This document shows positions 15,185-24,952 of a DNA stretch of 64,000 bases, piece by piece. Source of the stretch: an uncultured Methylocystaceae bacterium (GTDB lineage: Bacteria; Pseudomonadota; Alphaproteobacteria; Rhizobiales; Beijerinckiaceae); the NCBI GenBank assembly GCA_937870755.1, contig CALMZV010000165.1:31795-95794 (forward strand), given 5' to 3'. The position numbers and the translations under genes were made by a program. Every line of letters begins with the position of its first letter. The stretch's first letter is position 1. The notes beneath the pieces were generated by a model, which was not told the DNA's origin, searched no databases, and saw nothing but the letters and a program-made list of their open reading frames with translations.

Positions 15185-17170
15185 ATGTCCGCGACCAAAA
15201 TCCTATGGGGACAGATTCTGATCGTCTTCCTCATCGTGCTCTCCACCACCTGGGGCGCGACCGAATATGTCGCCTGGAGCCTGGGGTTTCAGGCGCAGCT
15301 CGGGCCGCCCTGGTTCGTCCTGTTCGGCTGGCCGTTCTACCATCCGCCCGCCTTCTTCTGGTGGTGGTTCTCCTACGACGCCTATGCGCCGGAGATCTTC
15401 ACCCAGAGCGCGTTCATCGCCGCGTCCGGCGGCTTCATCGCCATCGCCGTCGCCATCGGCATGTCGGTCTGGCGGGCGCGCGAAGCCAAGGACGTCGCCA
15501 CCTATGGCTCGGCGCGTTGGGCTGGGAAGGAAGAGGTGAAGGCCGCGGGACTGCTCGATCCCGATGGCGTCGTGCTCGGCCGCTACGACCGCGAGTATCT
15601 GCGCCATGACGGGCCGGAGCATGTGCTGTGCTTCGCGCCGACCCGATCGGGCAAGGGCGTCGGCCTTGTCGTGCCGTCATTGCTGACCTGGCCGGGCTCG
15701 GCCATCGTTCACGACATCAAGGGCGAGAACTGGCAACTCACCTCCGGCTTCCGTTCACATCACGGCCGCGTTCTCCTCTTCGATCCGACCAATCCGAAAT
15801 CCTCGGCCTACAATCCCTTGCTCGAGGTGCGCCGCGGCGAGTGGGAAGTGCGCGACGTGCAGAACATCGCCGACATCCTGGTCGATCCCGAAGGGTCGTT
15901 GGACAAGCGCAACCATTGGGAAAAAACCAGCCACTCCCTTCTTGTCGGCGCCATCCTGCATGTCCTCTATGCCGGGGACGACAAGACGCTCGCCGGTGTC
16001 GCCGCCTTCCTCTCCGATCCGAAGCGCCCGATCGAGTCGACGCTTGCCGCGATGATGACGACCAGCCATCTTGGTGAAGCGGGACCGCACCCCGTCATCG
16101 CCAGCGCGGCGCGCGAGCTGCTCAACAAATCCGACAATGAACGCTCCGGCGTGCTCTCCACCGCCATGTCGTTTCTCGGCCTCTATCGCGATCCCGTCGT
16201 GGCGGAAGTCACGCGGCGCTGCGACTGGCGGATCGCCGACATGGTGGGCGACAAGCTCCCGACCACGCTCTACCTCGTCGTGCCGCCCTCCGACATCAAT
16301 CGCACCAAGCCGCTGATCCGCCTCATCCTCAATCAGATCGGCCGCCGCCTGACCGAAGACCTGCAGGCGAAGGGCGATCGGCACCGCCTGCTGTTGATGC
16401 TCGACGAGTTTCCGGCGCTGGGCAGGCTCGACTTCTTCGAGAGCGCGCTGGCCTTCATGGCGGGCTACGGCCTCAAAGCCTTCCTGATCGCGCAGTCGCT
16501 CAACCAGATCGAAAAGGCTTACGGCCCAAACAATTCGATCCTCGACAACTGCCATGTGCGTGTGAGCTTCGCCACCAATGACGAAAGAACGGCCAAAAGA
16601 GTGAGCGATGCGCTCGGCACCGCGACCGAGATGAAGGCGATGAAGAACTATGCCGGGCATCGGCTGTCGCCCTGGCTCGGCCATCTGATGGTCTCGCGCT
16701 CGGAGACCGCCCGCCAGTTGCTGACACCCGGCGAGATCATGCAGCTCCCGCCGAGTGACGAGATCGTCATGGTCGCCGGCACCCCGCCGATCCGGGCGAA
16801 GAAGGCGCGCTATTACGAGGACGCCCGTTTCCGCGAGCGCCTCCTGCCGCCGCCAGAACTGAAACGTCCCGACAAGCCTCACCCCGACGACTGGAGCAGC
16901 CTGCCGATCCCGACGCGGCCCAAGGCAGGCGATGCCCAACCTGCCGACCCGTCCGACGACGAGGACACCACGGACTCCGAACGCCGGCTGCAACCCGAAC
17001 TCAGCCGCGCCAAACCGATGGAAAAGAAGGAGCCCATCGCCAATGAATTCGAGATCGAGCTTCCCGACGAGAGCGACGAGGACGCCACGCGCAATCGACG
17101 CCTGATCCAGCAGGTCCAGGGCGTCGCGAGGCAGGTGTCGCTCGATCCCAATGACGGCATGGAGCTGTGA
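15185..17170 (+). CDS. traG: Type IV coupling protein TraG/VirD4
   Basis: A 661-residue inner-membrane ATPase. Three hydrophobic segments lie in the first 95 residues. The Walker A motif is FAPTRSGKGVGLVVP near residues 150-162, and LLMLDEFPALGRLDFFESAL is Walker B with the adjoining VirD4 motif. The C-terminus is acidic. GAAGGAA precedes ATG 15185. It links the relaxosome to the Trb channel. Confidence 0.95.
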   Translation: MSATKILWGQILIVFLIVLSTTWGATEYVAWSLGFQAQLGPPWFVLFGWPFYHPPAFFWWWFSYDAYAPEIFTQSAFIAASGGFIAIAVAIGMSVWRAREAKDVATYGSARWAGKEEVKAAGLLDPDGVVLGRYDREYLRHDGPEHVLCFAPTRSGKGVGLVVPSLLTWPGSAIVHDIKGENWQLTSGFRSHHGRVLLFDPTNPKSSAYNPLLEVRRGEWEVRDVQNIADILVDPEGSLDKRNHWEKTSHSLLVGAILHVLYAGDDKTLAGVAAFLSDPKRPIESTLAAMMTTSHLGEAGPHPVIASAARELLNKSDNERSGVLSTAMSFLGLYRDPVVAEVTRRCDWRIADMVGDKLPTTLYLVVPPSDINRTKPLIRLILNQIGRRLTEDLQAKGDRHRLLLMLDEFPALGRLDFFESALAFMAGYGLKAFLIAQSLNQIEKAYGPNNSILDNCHVRVSFATNDERTAKRVSDALGTATEMKAMKNYAGHRLSPWLGHLMVSRSETARQLLTPGEIMQLPPSDEIVMVAGTPPIRAKKARYYEDARFRERLLPPPELKRPDKPHPDDWSSLPIPTRPKAGDAQPADPSDDEDTTDSERRLQPELSRAKPMEKKEPIANEFEIELPDESDEDATRNRRLIQQVQGVARQVSLDPNDGMEL

Positions 17171-17175
17171 GCGCC

Positions 17176-17619
17176 ATGACCAGCCATCGGAAGAAATCGA
17201 AGTTCACCGTCTATCTCGACCCCGACGTGACGCAGGCGCTGGCGGATTTCGCCGCGCGCCGGGATCAATCGCAATCCATGATCGCAGAAGCCGCCATCGC
17301 ATCCTTCCTGTCGCCCGATGATGCCGAGCGGCGCGAGGCCGTGGTCGCCAAGCGCCTCGACCAGATCGACCGCCGCATGACCCGCCTGGAGCGCGACGTC
17401 GGCATCGCCGTCGAAACGCTGGCGGTGTTCATCCGCTTCTGGATCACGACCACGCCGGCCTTGCCCGAGCCTGCCGCGCAGGCGGCGCGCGCCAAGTCGG
17501 CCGAGCGGTACGAGGCGTTCATCACCGCGCTCGGACGTCGCTTGGCACAGGGGCCGAAGCTCCGACAGGAAATCACGGAGGATATGCCCGGATCAGAAGA
17601 AGAAAAGCCACCCACATGA
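17176..17619 (+). CDS. CopG-like ribbon-helix-helix protein (TraD-like), accessory to the relaxosome
   Basis: About 147 residues. KKSKFTVYLDPDVTQALADFAARR and SQSMIAEAAIASFL near the N-terminus form a ribbon-helix-helix. A helical region with IDRRMTRLERDVGIAVETL and a hydrophobic helix FIRFWITTTP follow. I choose ATG 17176 because GGAG at 17160-17163 suits it better than GTG 17167, which would overlap traG. In related elements this gene is followed directly by trbB; here cargo block 1 intervenes. Confidence 0.83.
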   Translation: MTSHRKKSKFTVYLDPDVTQALADFAARRDQSQSMIAEAAIASFLSPDDAERREAVVAKRLDQIDRRMTRLERDVGIAVETLAVFIRFWITTTPALPEPAAQAARAKSAERYEAFITALGRRLAQGPKLRQEITEDMPGSEEEKPPT

Positions 17620-17656
17620 ATGTGGACACGAAGAGCGTGTGAGATGAGGATGCCGG

Positions 17657-18769
17657 TCACGACAAGCGATTTCGGAACAACCACGCGGCAAGAGGCAAGG
17701 TGACAGCGCCAACGGCAAGCAAGGGCACGAAGTTGAAAGCGATATCCGCGAAGGTCGCCCCCTCGAGATAGACGCGGCGCACAAGGTCGATGCCGAACCG
17801 TACCGGGTTTATATAGGTCACAACTTGCAAGACTTCCGGCATATTGCGCACGGGCGTCAGCAGACCGGATAGAAGCATCAGCGGCATCAGCAGTATGAAG
17901 GTGTAGAGCATGGCCTGCTGCATGGTCAGCGACACCGCAGAAATCGACAGTCCGATACCGATGGATGCCAGCGTGAACATGCCGACGCCAAGATAAAGCA
18001 GCCAGACCGATCCATTCATGGGGATCTGGAACCAGAACCGGATGATGAGGAAGATCAGGGTCGACTGAAGCATTCCGACCAGCATGGACGGCACCGCCTT
18101 GCCGATCAGGATCTGCAACGGCGTGAGCGGCGTCACCAGCAGCTGGTCGAACGTGCCCTGCTCGCGCTCGCGGGCGACGGAGAGTGCGGCCAGCATGAGC
18201 GTCTGTATCATGCTGAGAGTGGCGATCAGGGCCGGCATCATGTTCCAGCGGGATTCGAGGTTCGGGTTGAACCAGGCGCGGCGCTCGATCGTGATCTGGG
18301 CGGAGATGCCGCGCGTGCTGTTCCAGGAGGTGACAATTGCGCCGACATAGGCTGATGCCAGACTGGCAGTCGTAGAATTGCGCCCATCGAGAATGAGTTG
18401 CAACGGAGCTTCCTGGCCGGCTGCAAGTCGCGTCTCGAAATCGGATGGGATGCTGATCACGAGCAACGCTTCGCCACTGTCGATCCGTGCGGCGATCTGG
18501 CTGGAGGAGGTGAGCGTCGCCGTGCGCTGGAACACCCCTGTTCCGTCGAGCCGCGCCAGAAGTTCGGTCGAGGCCGCTCCACGGCTTTGGTCCAGGACGG
18601 CATAGGGCGCATGGGTCAGATCCAGGGTCGCCCCATAGCCGTACAGGAGCGCCTGCATGATGGCCGGCACGAAGAGCAGGGTCCGGTTCGCCGGGTCTTT
18701 GACGAGCGTCAGCATCTCCTTGCGGATCAGCGACAGCACCTGCGAGATATAGACGATCAGCCTGGTCAT
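17657..18769 (-). CDS. ABC-2 type permease (YbhR/YhhJ-like)
   Basis: A 370-residue permease: one N-terminal membrane segment, a large extracytoplasmic loop (about residues 45-175), then five segments in the C-terminal half. VAREREQGTFDQLLVTPLTPLQIL is the conserved ABC-2 loop motif. It is the last gene of a four-gene minus-strand operon with a second permease, a double ATPase and a membrane fusion protein. The layout matches E. coli ybhGFSR, an exporter of antibiotics and other hydrophobic compounds; the substrate here is not known. Confidence 0.9.
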   Translation of the reverse strand: MTRLIVYISQVLSLIRKEMLTLVKDPANRTLLFVPAIMQALLYGYGATLDLTHAPYAVLDQSRGAASTELLARLDGTGVFQRTATLTSSSQIAARIDSGEALLVISIPSDFETRLAAGQEAPLQLILDGRNSTTASLASAYVGAIVTSWNSTRGISAQITIERRAWFNPNLESRWNMMPALIATLSMIQTLMLAALSVAREREQGTFDQLLVTPLTPLQILIGKAVPSMLVGMLQSTLIFLIIRFWFQIPMNGSVWLLYLGVGMFTLASIGIGLSISAVSLTMQQAMLYTFILLMPLMLLSGLLTPVRNMPEVLQVVTYINPVRFGIDLVRRVYLEGATFADIAFNFVPLLAVGAVTLPLAAWLFRNRLS

Positions 18770-18773
18770 TGCG

Positions 18774-19904
18774 TCAGTCCAGCCTCTTGGCGAGCGACCG
18801 GCGCGTCAGCACGATCAGCACGATGGCGTAGAGCGCAAGAATGCTGCAACTGCGCAGGATGTCGGGCCAATAGTCGCCGGCCATGAACAGGGTCTTGATC
18901 AGCCCCATGAAATGGGTCGCCGGGAGGAACTGGCTGATCACCTGAATGACCAATGGCGTGTTGCGCAGGTCGAAGATGAAGCCCGACAGTATCAGAGCCG
19001 GCATGAAGCTCACGAGCAGCGCCATCTGGCTGGCAGCGAACTGGTTGCGGGTTGCGGCCGAGATGAACAGACCAAGTCCCAGCGATACCAGCAAATAGAG
19101 AAGCGACGAGAGGATGATGACCCAGAGCGAGCCGCGCATCGGCACCTGAAACAGATATTTGGCGGCGAGCAGGCACACGATGATGTCGATCACACCGATG
19201 ACGACGTAGGGCGCGAGCTTCGAGAACACCAGTTCCAGCGGCCGGACCGGGGTTACGAACAGCGATTCCAGCGTGCCGCGCTCCCATTCGCGCGCGACAA
19301 GCAAAGAGGTGAGAAATGCGCCGATCAGCGTTATGACCAGCACGATCAGCCCCGGAACCAGATACCAGGTGCTTTCGCCCGCTTCGTTGAACCACATGCG
19401 CTGAACGATGGTGATGGCGCCGATGCCGGAAGGTTTATTGCCAGCGCGATCGGCCTGCTGTTGCATCGGCACGGCAAGTGCGCCGGAGACATAGCCCTCG
19501 ATTGCCGAAGCGGTGCTGGCATCGACGCCGTTGAGCAGAAGTTGTAATTGTCCATCACCGGCGGCGAGACGCCGGGAAAAGTCACCCGGCACACGCAAGA
19601 TGGCGTCGGTCTGGCCGGCCCGGACCATCCGTTCGGCTTCGGCCATCGAGGCCACCCAGCTCGGCGCGAGATATGGCGAGCCGTGCAGGCCGGCGACGAC
19701 GTTGCGCGCCGTGGGTGATGTGTCCTCCAGCACCACGGTCACGCGGGCATTCGTCACGTCGAACGAGAGGCCATAGCCGAACAGCAGGATCAGCACGACC
19801 GGCAGCAGGAGGCCGACGATGAGGTTGCTGCGATCACGCAGCATCTGGCGGGTTTCCTTGCGGGTGAGTGCGACGAGCCTCGTCGCGAAGCCGGACACGT
19901 TCAT
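18774..19904 (-). CDS. ABC-2 type permease (YbhS-like)
   Basis: A 376-residue permease with the same layout as its neighbour: membrane segment LIVGLLLPVVLILLFGYGL, periplasmic loop, then the C-terminal transmembrane domain with LVAREWERGTLESLFVTPVRP. ATG 19904 overlaps the stop of the ATPase gene by four bases, and a four-base gap separates it from the downstream permease. The two permeases form a heterodimer in this family. Confidence 0.9.
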   Translation of the reverse strand: MNVSGFATRLVALTRKETRQMLRDRSNLIVGLLLPVVLILLFGYGLSFDVTNARVTVVLEDTSPTARNVVAGLHGSPYLAPSWVASMAEAERMVRAGQTDAILRVPGDFSRRLAAGDGQLQLLLNGVDASTASAIEGYVSGALAVPMQQQADRAGNKPSGIGAITIVQRMWFNEAGESTWYLVPGLIVLVITLIGAFLTSLLVAREWERGTLESLFVTPVRPLELVFSKLAPYVVIGVIDIIVCLLAAKYLFQVPMRGSLWVIILSSLLYLLVSLGLGLFISAATRNQFAASQMALLVSFMPALILSGFIFDLRNTPLVIQVISQFLPATHFMGLIKTLFMAGDYWPDILRSCSILALYAIVLIVLTRRSLAKRLD

Positions 19905-21670
19905 GCGGCCGCCTTCTGCCGGTCGCGCTCGGCGCGGCCCTGCTCGACAATGGCGATGAAGGCGCTGTTCATGTCCCTGCCTACGTCTCCGGCCTGCTTC
20001 CTGACGTCTATCGGCGCCCCGAGCGCCAGCATTTCGCCGGCGTCCTGAATGGCGATCCGGTCGCAATATTCGGCTTCTTCCATGAAGTGCGTGGTGATGA
20101 CGATCGTCACCCCGCCCTGGGCAAGCGATGTGATGGTGCGCCAGAAGGCGCGGCGGGCGAGCGGGTCGATGCCGCTGGTCGGCTCGTCCAGAAACAGAAT
20201 ATCCGGCTCATGCAAGAGGCCGGTCGCCATGGCGAGCCGCTGCTTGTAACCGGCGGGAAGGATGCCGCTCTGGGCGGAGGGGGCGAGGTCGAACTGCTCC
20301 AGCACGGCGGCGACACGCGAGCGCAGCGCGTTGCCACGCAGGCCGTAGGCGCCGCCGAAGAATTCCAGATTCTCACGGACGGAAAGGTTGCCATAGAGCG
20401 CGAATTTCTGGGAGACATAGCCGATCCGGCCGCGCGCCTCGGCGCGCGCCTTGCGCAGGTTGAGCCCGGCCACTTCCAGATGGCCGCTGGTTGCCGGAAG
20501 CAGACCACACAGCATGCGGAAGGTGGTCGTCTTGCCGGCACCGTTGGGGCCGAGCAGACCGAAGATCTCTCCTTGGGCAACATCGAAGGATGTGCTGGCG
20601 ACGGCGGTGAAGTCACCGAACTTGCGGACCAGATCGCGCACGACAATGACGGGCTTGTCGCCGTTGGATCCAGTTTCCACCGCGACGGCATCACGCGCAG
20701 GCTTCGCCGCTGTCCCGCCTTCCTGTTCCTCTTGCTGACGCAACATCATCATGAAGGCGTCTTCCAGCTCTTCCGTGCGCGGTTCGACCGGAACACCGTT
20801 GAGCAGTTCCCGCAGTCGCGCGTCATCGGCGTCTTCGCGCCTGATGAAGCTGACATTGCCGCCTTTGGGCACGGCGTCGACGATAAGATCTGGCCTGTCG
20901 ATCAGCCGGGCCTGCAATTCGCGCGCGGGTGTTCCCTGGGGCGGGGTCGCTGTGAAGGTCAGGTCCCTTGCGCGGCTTCGCAGACTGTCAGGCTGACCAC
21001 TCGCCAGCAACCGGCCCTTGTTCATGACGAAGACCTGGGCGCAGCGCTCGGCCTCGTCCATATAGGACGTGCTGATGATGACGCTGAGCTTTTCCTCATC
21101 GACGAGTTGCTGCACGATCTTCCACAGATCGCGCCGCGACAGGGGATCGACGCCGACGCTCGGCTCATCCAGCAGCAAGAGGTCGGGAGAGCGGACCAAA
21201 GTGCAGGCCAGCCCCAGCTTCTGCTTCATACCGCCAGAGAGCTTGCCCGCCGGGCGTTTGGTGAAACGCGCCAAGTCGGTCATTTCCAGCATGCGGGAGA
21301 AGCGTTCCTTCCGCTCTTCCTGCGGCACACCATGCAGGTCGGCATAGAGATCGAGGTTTTCCTGGACGGAAAGATCCTCGTAGAGGCCGAAACGCTGCGG
21401 CATGTAGCTGATGCGGTCCTGCACCAATTGCGGATCGGCCGCGACGTCGATGCCCAGCACGGAAAGCGAACCGGCATCCGGCTTCAGCAGGCCGGCGATC
21501 ATCCGCATCAGCGTCGTCTTGCCGGCTCCATCGGGTCCGACGAGGGCGGTCAGCTCTCCGGCGCGCACGGCAAGGGAGATGCCGTCGACGGCAAAGAATG
21601 CAGTGCCGTCAGGCCCCTTGAAAGACTTGCGGAGATCCCTGGCGACGGCCGTCACTTCGGCATCGCTCAT
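19901..21670 (-). CDS. Fused double ABC ATPase (YbhF-like)
   Basis: A 589-residue protein holding two nucleotide-binding domains. The first has Walker A GPDGAGKTTL (residues 45-54), signature LSGGMKQKLG and Walker B LLLLDEPSVGVDP. The second has GPNGAGKTTTF near residue 375, the divergent signature LPAGYKQRL usual for this family's second domain, and ILFLDEPTSGIDP. It powers the two adjacent permeases. Overlaps of four bases with both neighbours show an operon. Confidence 0.93.
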   Translation of the reverse strand: MSDAEVTAVARDLRKSFKGPDGTAFFAVDGISLAVRAGELTALVGPDGAGKTTLMRMIAGLLKPDAGSLSVLGIDVAADPQLVQDRISYMPQRFGLYEDLSVQENLDLYADLHGVPQEERKERFSRMLEMTDLARFTKRPAGKLSGGMKQKLGLACTLVRSPDLLLLDEPSVGVDPLSRRDLWKIVQQLVDEEKLSVIISTSYMDEAERCAQVFVMNKGRLLASGQPDSLRSRARDLTFTATPPQGTPARELQARLIDRPDLIVDAVPKGGNVSFIRREDADDARLRELLNGVPVEPRTEELEDAFMMMLRQQEEQEGGTAAKPARDAVAVETGSNGDKPVIVVRDLVRKFGDFTAVASTSFDVAQGEIFGLLGPNGAGKTTTFRMLCGLLPATSGHLEVAGLNLRKARAEARGRIGYVSQKFALYGNLSVRENLEFFGGAYGLRGNALRSRVAAVLEQFDLAPSAQSGILPAGYKQRLAMATGLLHEPDILFLDEPTSGIDPLARRAFWRTITSLAQGGVTIVITTHFMEEAEYCDRIAIQDAGEMLALGAPIDVRKQAGDVGRDMNSAFIAIVEQGRAERDRQKAAA

Positions 21671-22671
21671 GGCATTGTTCCGGTAGAAATGCGAACCGTC
21701 ACCGGCTGGCCCAGACGAAGGACGTCGTTCACATCCTGCACGACGACGCGAACCTCATAGACCAGGCTCGTGCGCAGCTCCTCCGTCTGCACCGGTTTCG
21801 GCGTGAATTCCGCGACCGAGGAGATATAGCCCACCCTGCCGGCAACGGGCTTGCCTGGATGGCTGTCGGTGAACACCTGCGCCGCCATGCCCGGCCTGAT
21901 CCTGCCGAGGTCGGGCTGGCTGACATAGACGCGAACCCATTTGGGCTCGGTCAGCGCCAGCGCGAAGACCGCACGTTGCGAGCTGGTGATGTCGCCCGGT
22001 TCGAGCAGCCGCGAACGAACCACGCCGTTGACGGGAGCTCGAAGCGTGCCCTGGTCGATCTGGTGGCGCAACAGAGCCAGGTTCGCTTCCGCGGCTGCAA
22101 GCTGGGCTTCGGCAGCGCCAATCTCTTCTGTGCGCGGGCCAGTCTCGACCAGGCGCAGGGTCGCACGAACCTCTTCGACCCTTGCTCGGGCGGCCTCGGC
22201 TTCTGACCTGGCCAAATCGACCTTCTGTTCGCTGATCGCGCCGCTCGCCGCCGCCTGCAAACGACTGGCGCGCGAAAAGTCCTGCTCGGCACGGGTGGCG
22301 GTTGCTTCCGCCGACGCCAGCTGGGCGCGGACCTGGGCGATCTCTTCCGGCCGCGCGCCGTTGCGAAGACGCAGGAGTGTTTGCCGCTGAACATTGACCT
22401 GAGCTTCGGCCTGTTTGGCTTGAAGCGCCAAGGTGCGGGTATCGAGCAAGCCGATCACCTGACCTGCCGTTACGGCATCGCCCTCTTCCGCACGAAGCTC
22501 GAGAATCCGCCCGCCGCCGTCGAATGCGAGCGACACTTGCCGGATGTCCACATTGCCATGCAGCGCCAGCACGTTGGCATCGGTAGGTGCGCGAGCGCTC
22601 CACCACCACAACCCGCCGAGGGCGAGTATGGCCAGGAGAACGACGATCAGTATCTTCTTCATGGGGGTCAT
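21667..22671 (-). CDS. HlyD-family membrane fusion protein (YbhG-like)
   Basis: A 334-residue periplasmic adaptor anchored by an N-terminal segment (ILIVVLLAILALGGLWWW). The lipoyl halves (VSLAFDGGGRILELRAEEGD and GTLRAPVNGVVRSRLLEPGD) flank a long coiled coil with the ARPEEI and GPRTEEI repeats seen in YbhG. Start ATG 22671, or ATG 22662. First gene of the exporter operon, so the promoter is in the AT-rich segment upstream. Confidence 0.9.
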   Translation of the reverse strand: MTPMKKILIVVLLAILALGGLWWWSARAPTDANVLALHGNVDIRQVSLAFDGGGRILELRAEEGDAVTAGQVIGLLDTRTLALQAKQAEAQVNVQRQTLLRLRNGARPEEIAQVRAQLASAEATATRAEQDFSRASRLQAAASGAISEQKVDLARSEAEAARARVEEVRATLRLVETGPRTEEIGAAEAQLAAAEANLALLRHQIDQGTLRAPVNGVVRSRLLEPGDITSSQRAVFALALTEPKWVRVYVSQPDLGRIRPGMAAQVFTDSHPGKPVAGRVGYISSVAEFTPKPVQTEELRTSLVYEVRVVVQDVNDVLRLGQPVTVRISTGTMP

Positions 22672-22702
22672 CTCGGATGCGATCGGCCGACTTTTCAGGG
22701 AT

Positions 22703-22735
22703 AGATTTTAAATTCATTTTTAAGTTAGACTGTGC
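22703..22735 (-). promoter_or_regulatory. AT-rich promoter/operator region of the exporter operon
   Basis: A sharp AT-rich patch (GATTTTAAATTCATTTTTAA) in otherwise GC-rich DNA, 30-65 bases upstream of the adaptor gene and facing the hydrolase gene on the other strand. The imperfect TTTTAAA/TTTTTAA symmetry may be the target of the CecR-like TetR encoded at 24141. Exact elements are not resolvable by eye. Confidence 0.35.
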
Positions 22736-22884
22736 TGGTGCTAATAGGAAGAGCCAAATTGCCGCGTGAAGGCGCCCATCGTTGCGGGCCGGAGCATGAG
22801 AAAGCCGATCGCCAACGCGCGGCAGAGGAGGAATTCGTGGAATCCGTTGTCGAGACTTGGCGCGACACCGCAGGGCGGAACTGA

Positions 22885-24081
22885 ATGATCGAAAACCACG
22901 CAACCGTCGCAGGTGGCCCGACTATTGTGGATCGACACCATTCGACAAGACTGAGAGGTCCGCGCTGGCAGCTCCGTGTCGTGACCGTCATGCTGATCGC
23001 TGTCGGGTTGTCCGGGTGCGCCACGCGACCAGGACCTGAAACGCTCAATCCCGTCGCCGCTGGCCCTTCATCCAATCGAAGCGTCACCGTCCTTGCTGCG
23101 ACGAATCGATCGCTGACAGCGGCGACCCCGCCAGCCTTTGGCGATGGACGCGGGAGCCTCAGCTATGAGCAGTTCACCCTGCAGGAGACTGCGTCGGCAT
23201 CCGGCGATCTTACGGGTGCGTCAAATAGAGCGCGCGTCAACGATCCCTCGAGAGATTTCGTCACGACGGGGCGGCGGGAACTCGACGAAGCATCGTTTGA
23301 ACAGGCCGTTGCCCGTATGCGGGCGACCAACGACATGGCCGTCGTGTTCGTTCACGGCTACAACTATAGCTACCAGGAAGCGGTATTCCGGCTTGCTCAG
23401 TTGAGCGCCAGCGCCGACACATTTGCCGTACCGATCCTCTTTTCCTGGCCGTCGCAGGCGGATTTCCGCGGCTATGTCACCGATCGGGATTCGACTACCT
23501 ATGCGCGCGACGATCTCGTGCAACTTCTGACCGTTGTAACCCGGTCGCGCTCCCGAGGTCGGGTAGCCGTCCTCGGCCATAGCATGGGGGGATGGTTGGT
23601 CATGGAGGCGCTTCGCCAACTCCGCCTGCAAGGTCGCAACGACGTCATCGCCCGTCTCCAGGTCGGGCTGGCCGCACCGGACATCGACATCGATGTCTTC
23701 CACCGACAGGTCTCTGTCATCGGCCCGCTGTCGCCGCCGCTCACGGTTCTGATCTCAAAAGACGATCGTGCCCTTGCCGTATCGAGCCGGTTGGCCGGCG
23801 GCAAGCCGCGCCTTGGCCTCGCCGATGCCAACGACCCGCGGATACAGGAGGTTGCTCGCCAGAACGGCGTACAGATTATCGATATCTCGACCTTACCCTC
23901 CACCGACCCGTTCAATCACAACCGTTTCGTCGCTTTCGCGGCACGATATTCGGCGTCCGCACGGCGGCATGAATCGGGTGATGGCGTCAGGCAGGCCGGC
24001 GTCTTTTTGTTTGATGCCACGGGGCGCATCCTGTCCGCTCCGTTTGAGCAAGCAGCCAGAGTAATGGTCCAATCACCATGA
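22885..24081 (+). CDS. DUF900 alpha/beta-hydrolase lipoprotein
   Basis: A protein of up to 398 residues. MLIAVGLSGCATRPG is a lipoprotein signal with its lipobox cysteine near residue 46, so it is probably membrane-anchored; an internal start at ATG 22990 is possible. MAVVFVHGYNYSYQEAVFRLA and the nucleophile elbow AVLGHSMGGWLVMEAL are the DUF900 fold, and the Ser of GHSMG is the expected nucleophile. It is divergent from the exporter operon and is followed by the TetR gene, hence between the exporter and its probable regulator. Substrate unknown. Confidence 0.85.
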   Translation: MIENHATVAGGPTIVDRHHSTRLRGPRWQLRVVTVMLIAVGLSGCATRPGPETLNPVAAGPSSNRSVTVLAATNRSLTAATPPAFGDGRGSLSYEQFTLQETASASGDLTGASNRARVNDPSRDFVTTGRRELDEASFEQAVARMRATNDMAVVFVHGYNYSYQEAVFRLAQLSASADTFAVPILFSWPSQADFRGYVTDRDSTTYARDDLVQLLTVVTRSRSRGRVAVLGHSMGGWLVMEALRQLRLQGRNDVIARLQVGLAAPDIDIDVFHRQVSVIGPLSPPLTVLISKDDRALAVSSRLAGGKPRLGLADANDPRIQEVARQNGVQIIDISTLPSTDPFNHNRFVAFAARYSASARRHESGDGVRQAGVFLFDATGRILSAPFEQAARVMVQSP

Positions 24082-24140
24082 TATCCCTGCTGCCGCGCGA
24101 AAGCCGAACGTCGAATGACCCGAAGCATTGAGTTGATGCC

Positions 24141-24818
24141 ATGCAAAAGACCCTACGCTCACAACGTGCCGACGGCGGCCTGACATACAACCGCATCCTG
24201 GAGGCTGCAGGTGAATTGTTCGCGTCGACGGGTTTTGCCGAAACGACGAACAAGATGATCGCCGCTCACGCGGAAGTGGATCTTGCCTCGATCAACTACC
24301 ATTTCGGCAGCCGCAACGGGCTCTATCAAGCGGTTCTGGTGGATGCCCACCGTCGGCTGATCAGCGTCGATCACTTGCAGCAGCTCGCCGCGACCAACCT
24401 GTCGGCGCGCGAGAAGCTGAAAAAACTGATCGAAGCTATGGTGAACAGTGCGACAGTCGACCGAGGCTGGCACGCGAGGGTTCTCAGCCGCGAATTTCTG
24501 TCACCGACCTCCAATCTGAAAGCACTCCAGGAAAGCGTGATTCCGGCGAAGCTGCCATTCTTCCTCGGCATCCTCAGCGAAATCACAGCGATCCCTCCGG
24601 GCGATCCTGCCCTCCTTCGCTGCTTCGCCAGCGTCATGGCGCCCTGCGCCATGCTGCTGGTCGTCGGACCAAATGTCTTTTCCTTCGCCGACGAAATCCA
24701 TCGCATGCCGAAAAAGGTTCTGACTGAGCATCTCTTTTGCTTCGCCATTGCCGGTCTTGAAGCGGTCGGGCGCGATCATGCGCATCGCAATGAGGAAAGT
24801 CCGTCAACGGCTCGATGA
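24141..24818 (+). CDS. TetR-family regulator, CecR/YbiH-like
   Basis: A 225-residue regulator. The helix-turn-helix domain is ILEAAGELFASTGFAETTNKM, then VDLASINYHFGSRNGLYQAV (residues about 19-65). The ligand domain, with LPFFLGILSEI and VGPNVFSFADE, resembles CecR (YbiH), which in E. coli controls ybhGFSR. Its proximity to a YbhGFSR-type operon supports that pairing. Confidence 0.85.
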   Translation: MQKTLRSQRADGGLTYNRILEAAGELFASTGFAETTNKMIAAHAEVDLASINYHFGSRNGLYQAVLVDAHRRLISVDHLQQLAATNLSAREKLKKLIEAMVNSATVDRGWHARVLSREFLSPTSNLKALQESVIPAKLPFFLGILSEITAIPPGDPALLRCFASVMAPCAMLLVVGPNVFSFADEIHRMPKKVLTEHLFCFAIAGLEAVGRDHAHRNEESPSTAR

Positions 24819-24952
24819 CGCCCTTAACCTGGAGAATGACGATAGCGGCCAAGCCCACTCATTTTGGAGCTTTGGTGGCCGGCATGTTCAGAGCGACCTA
24901 TCCGATGCCGAGAGCGCAATGACATCGTGTGCCGTTTGATTTGCGGCAGTCA

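Noticed and set aside
19868..21760. 630-codon plus-strand frame opposite the double ATPase gene
   Set aside because: The minus strand encodes a complete two-domain ABC ATPase with all motifs; the plus-strand translation is Arg/Gly/Gln-rich and resembles nothing.
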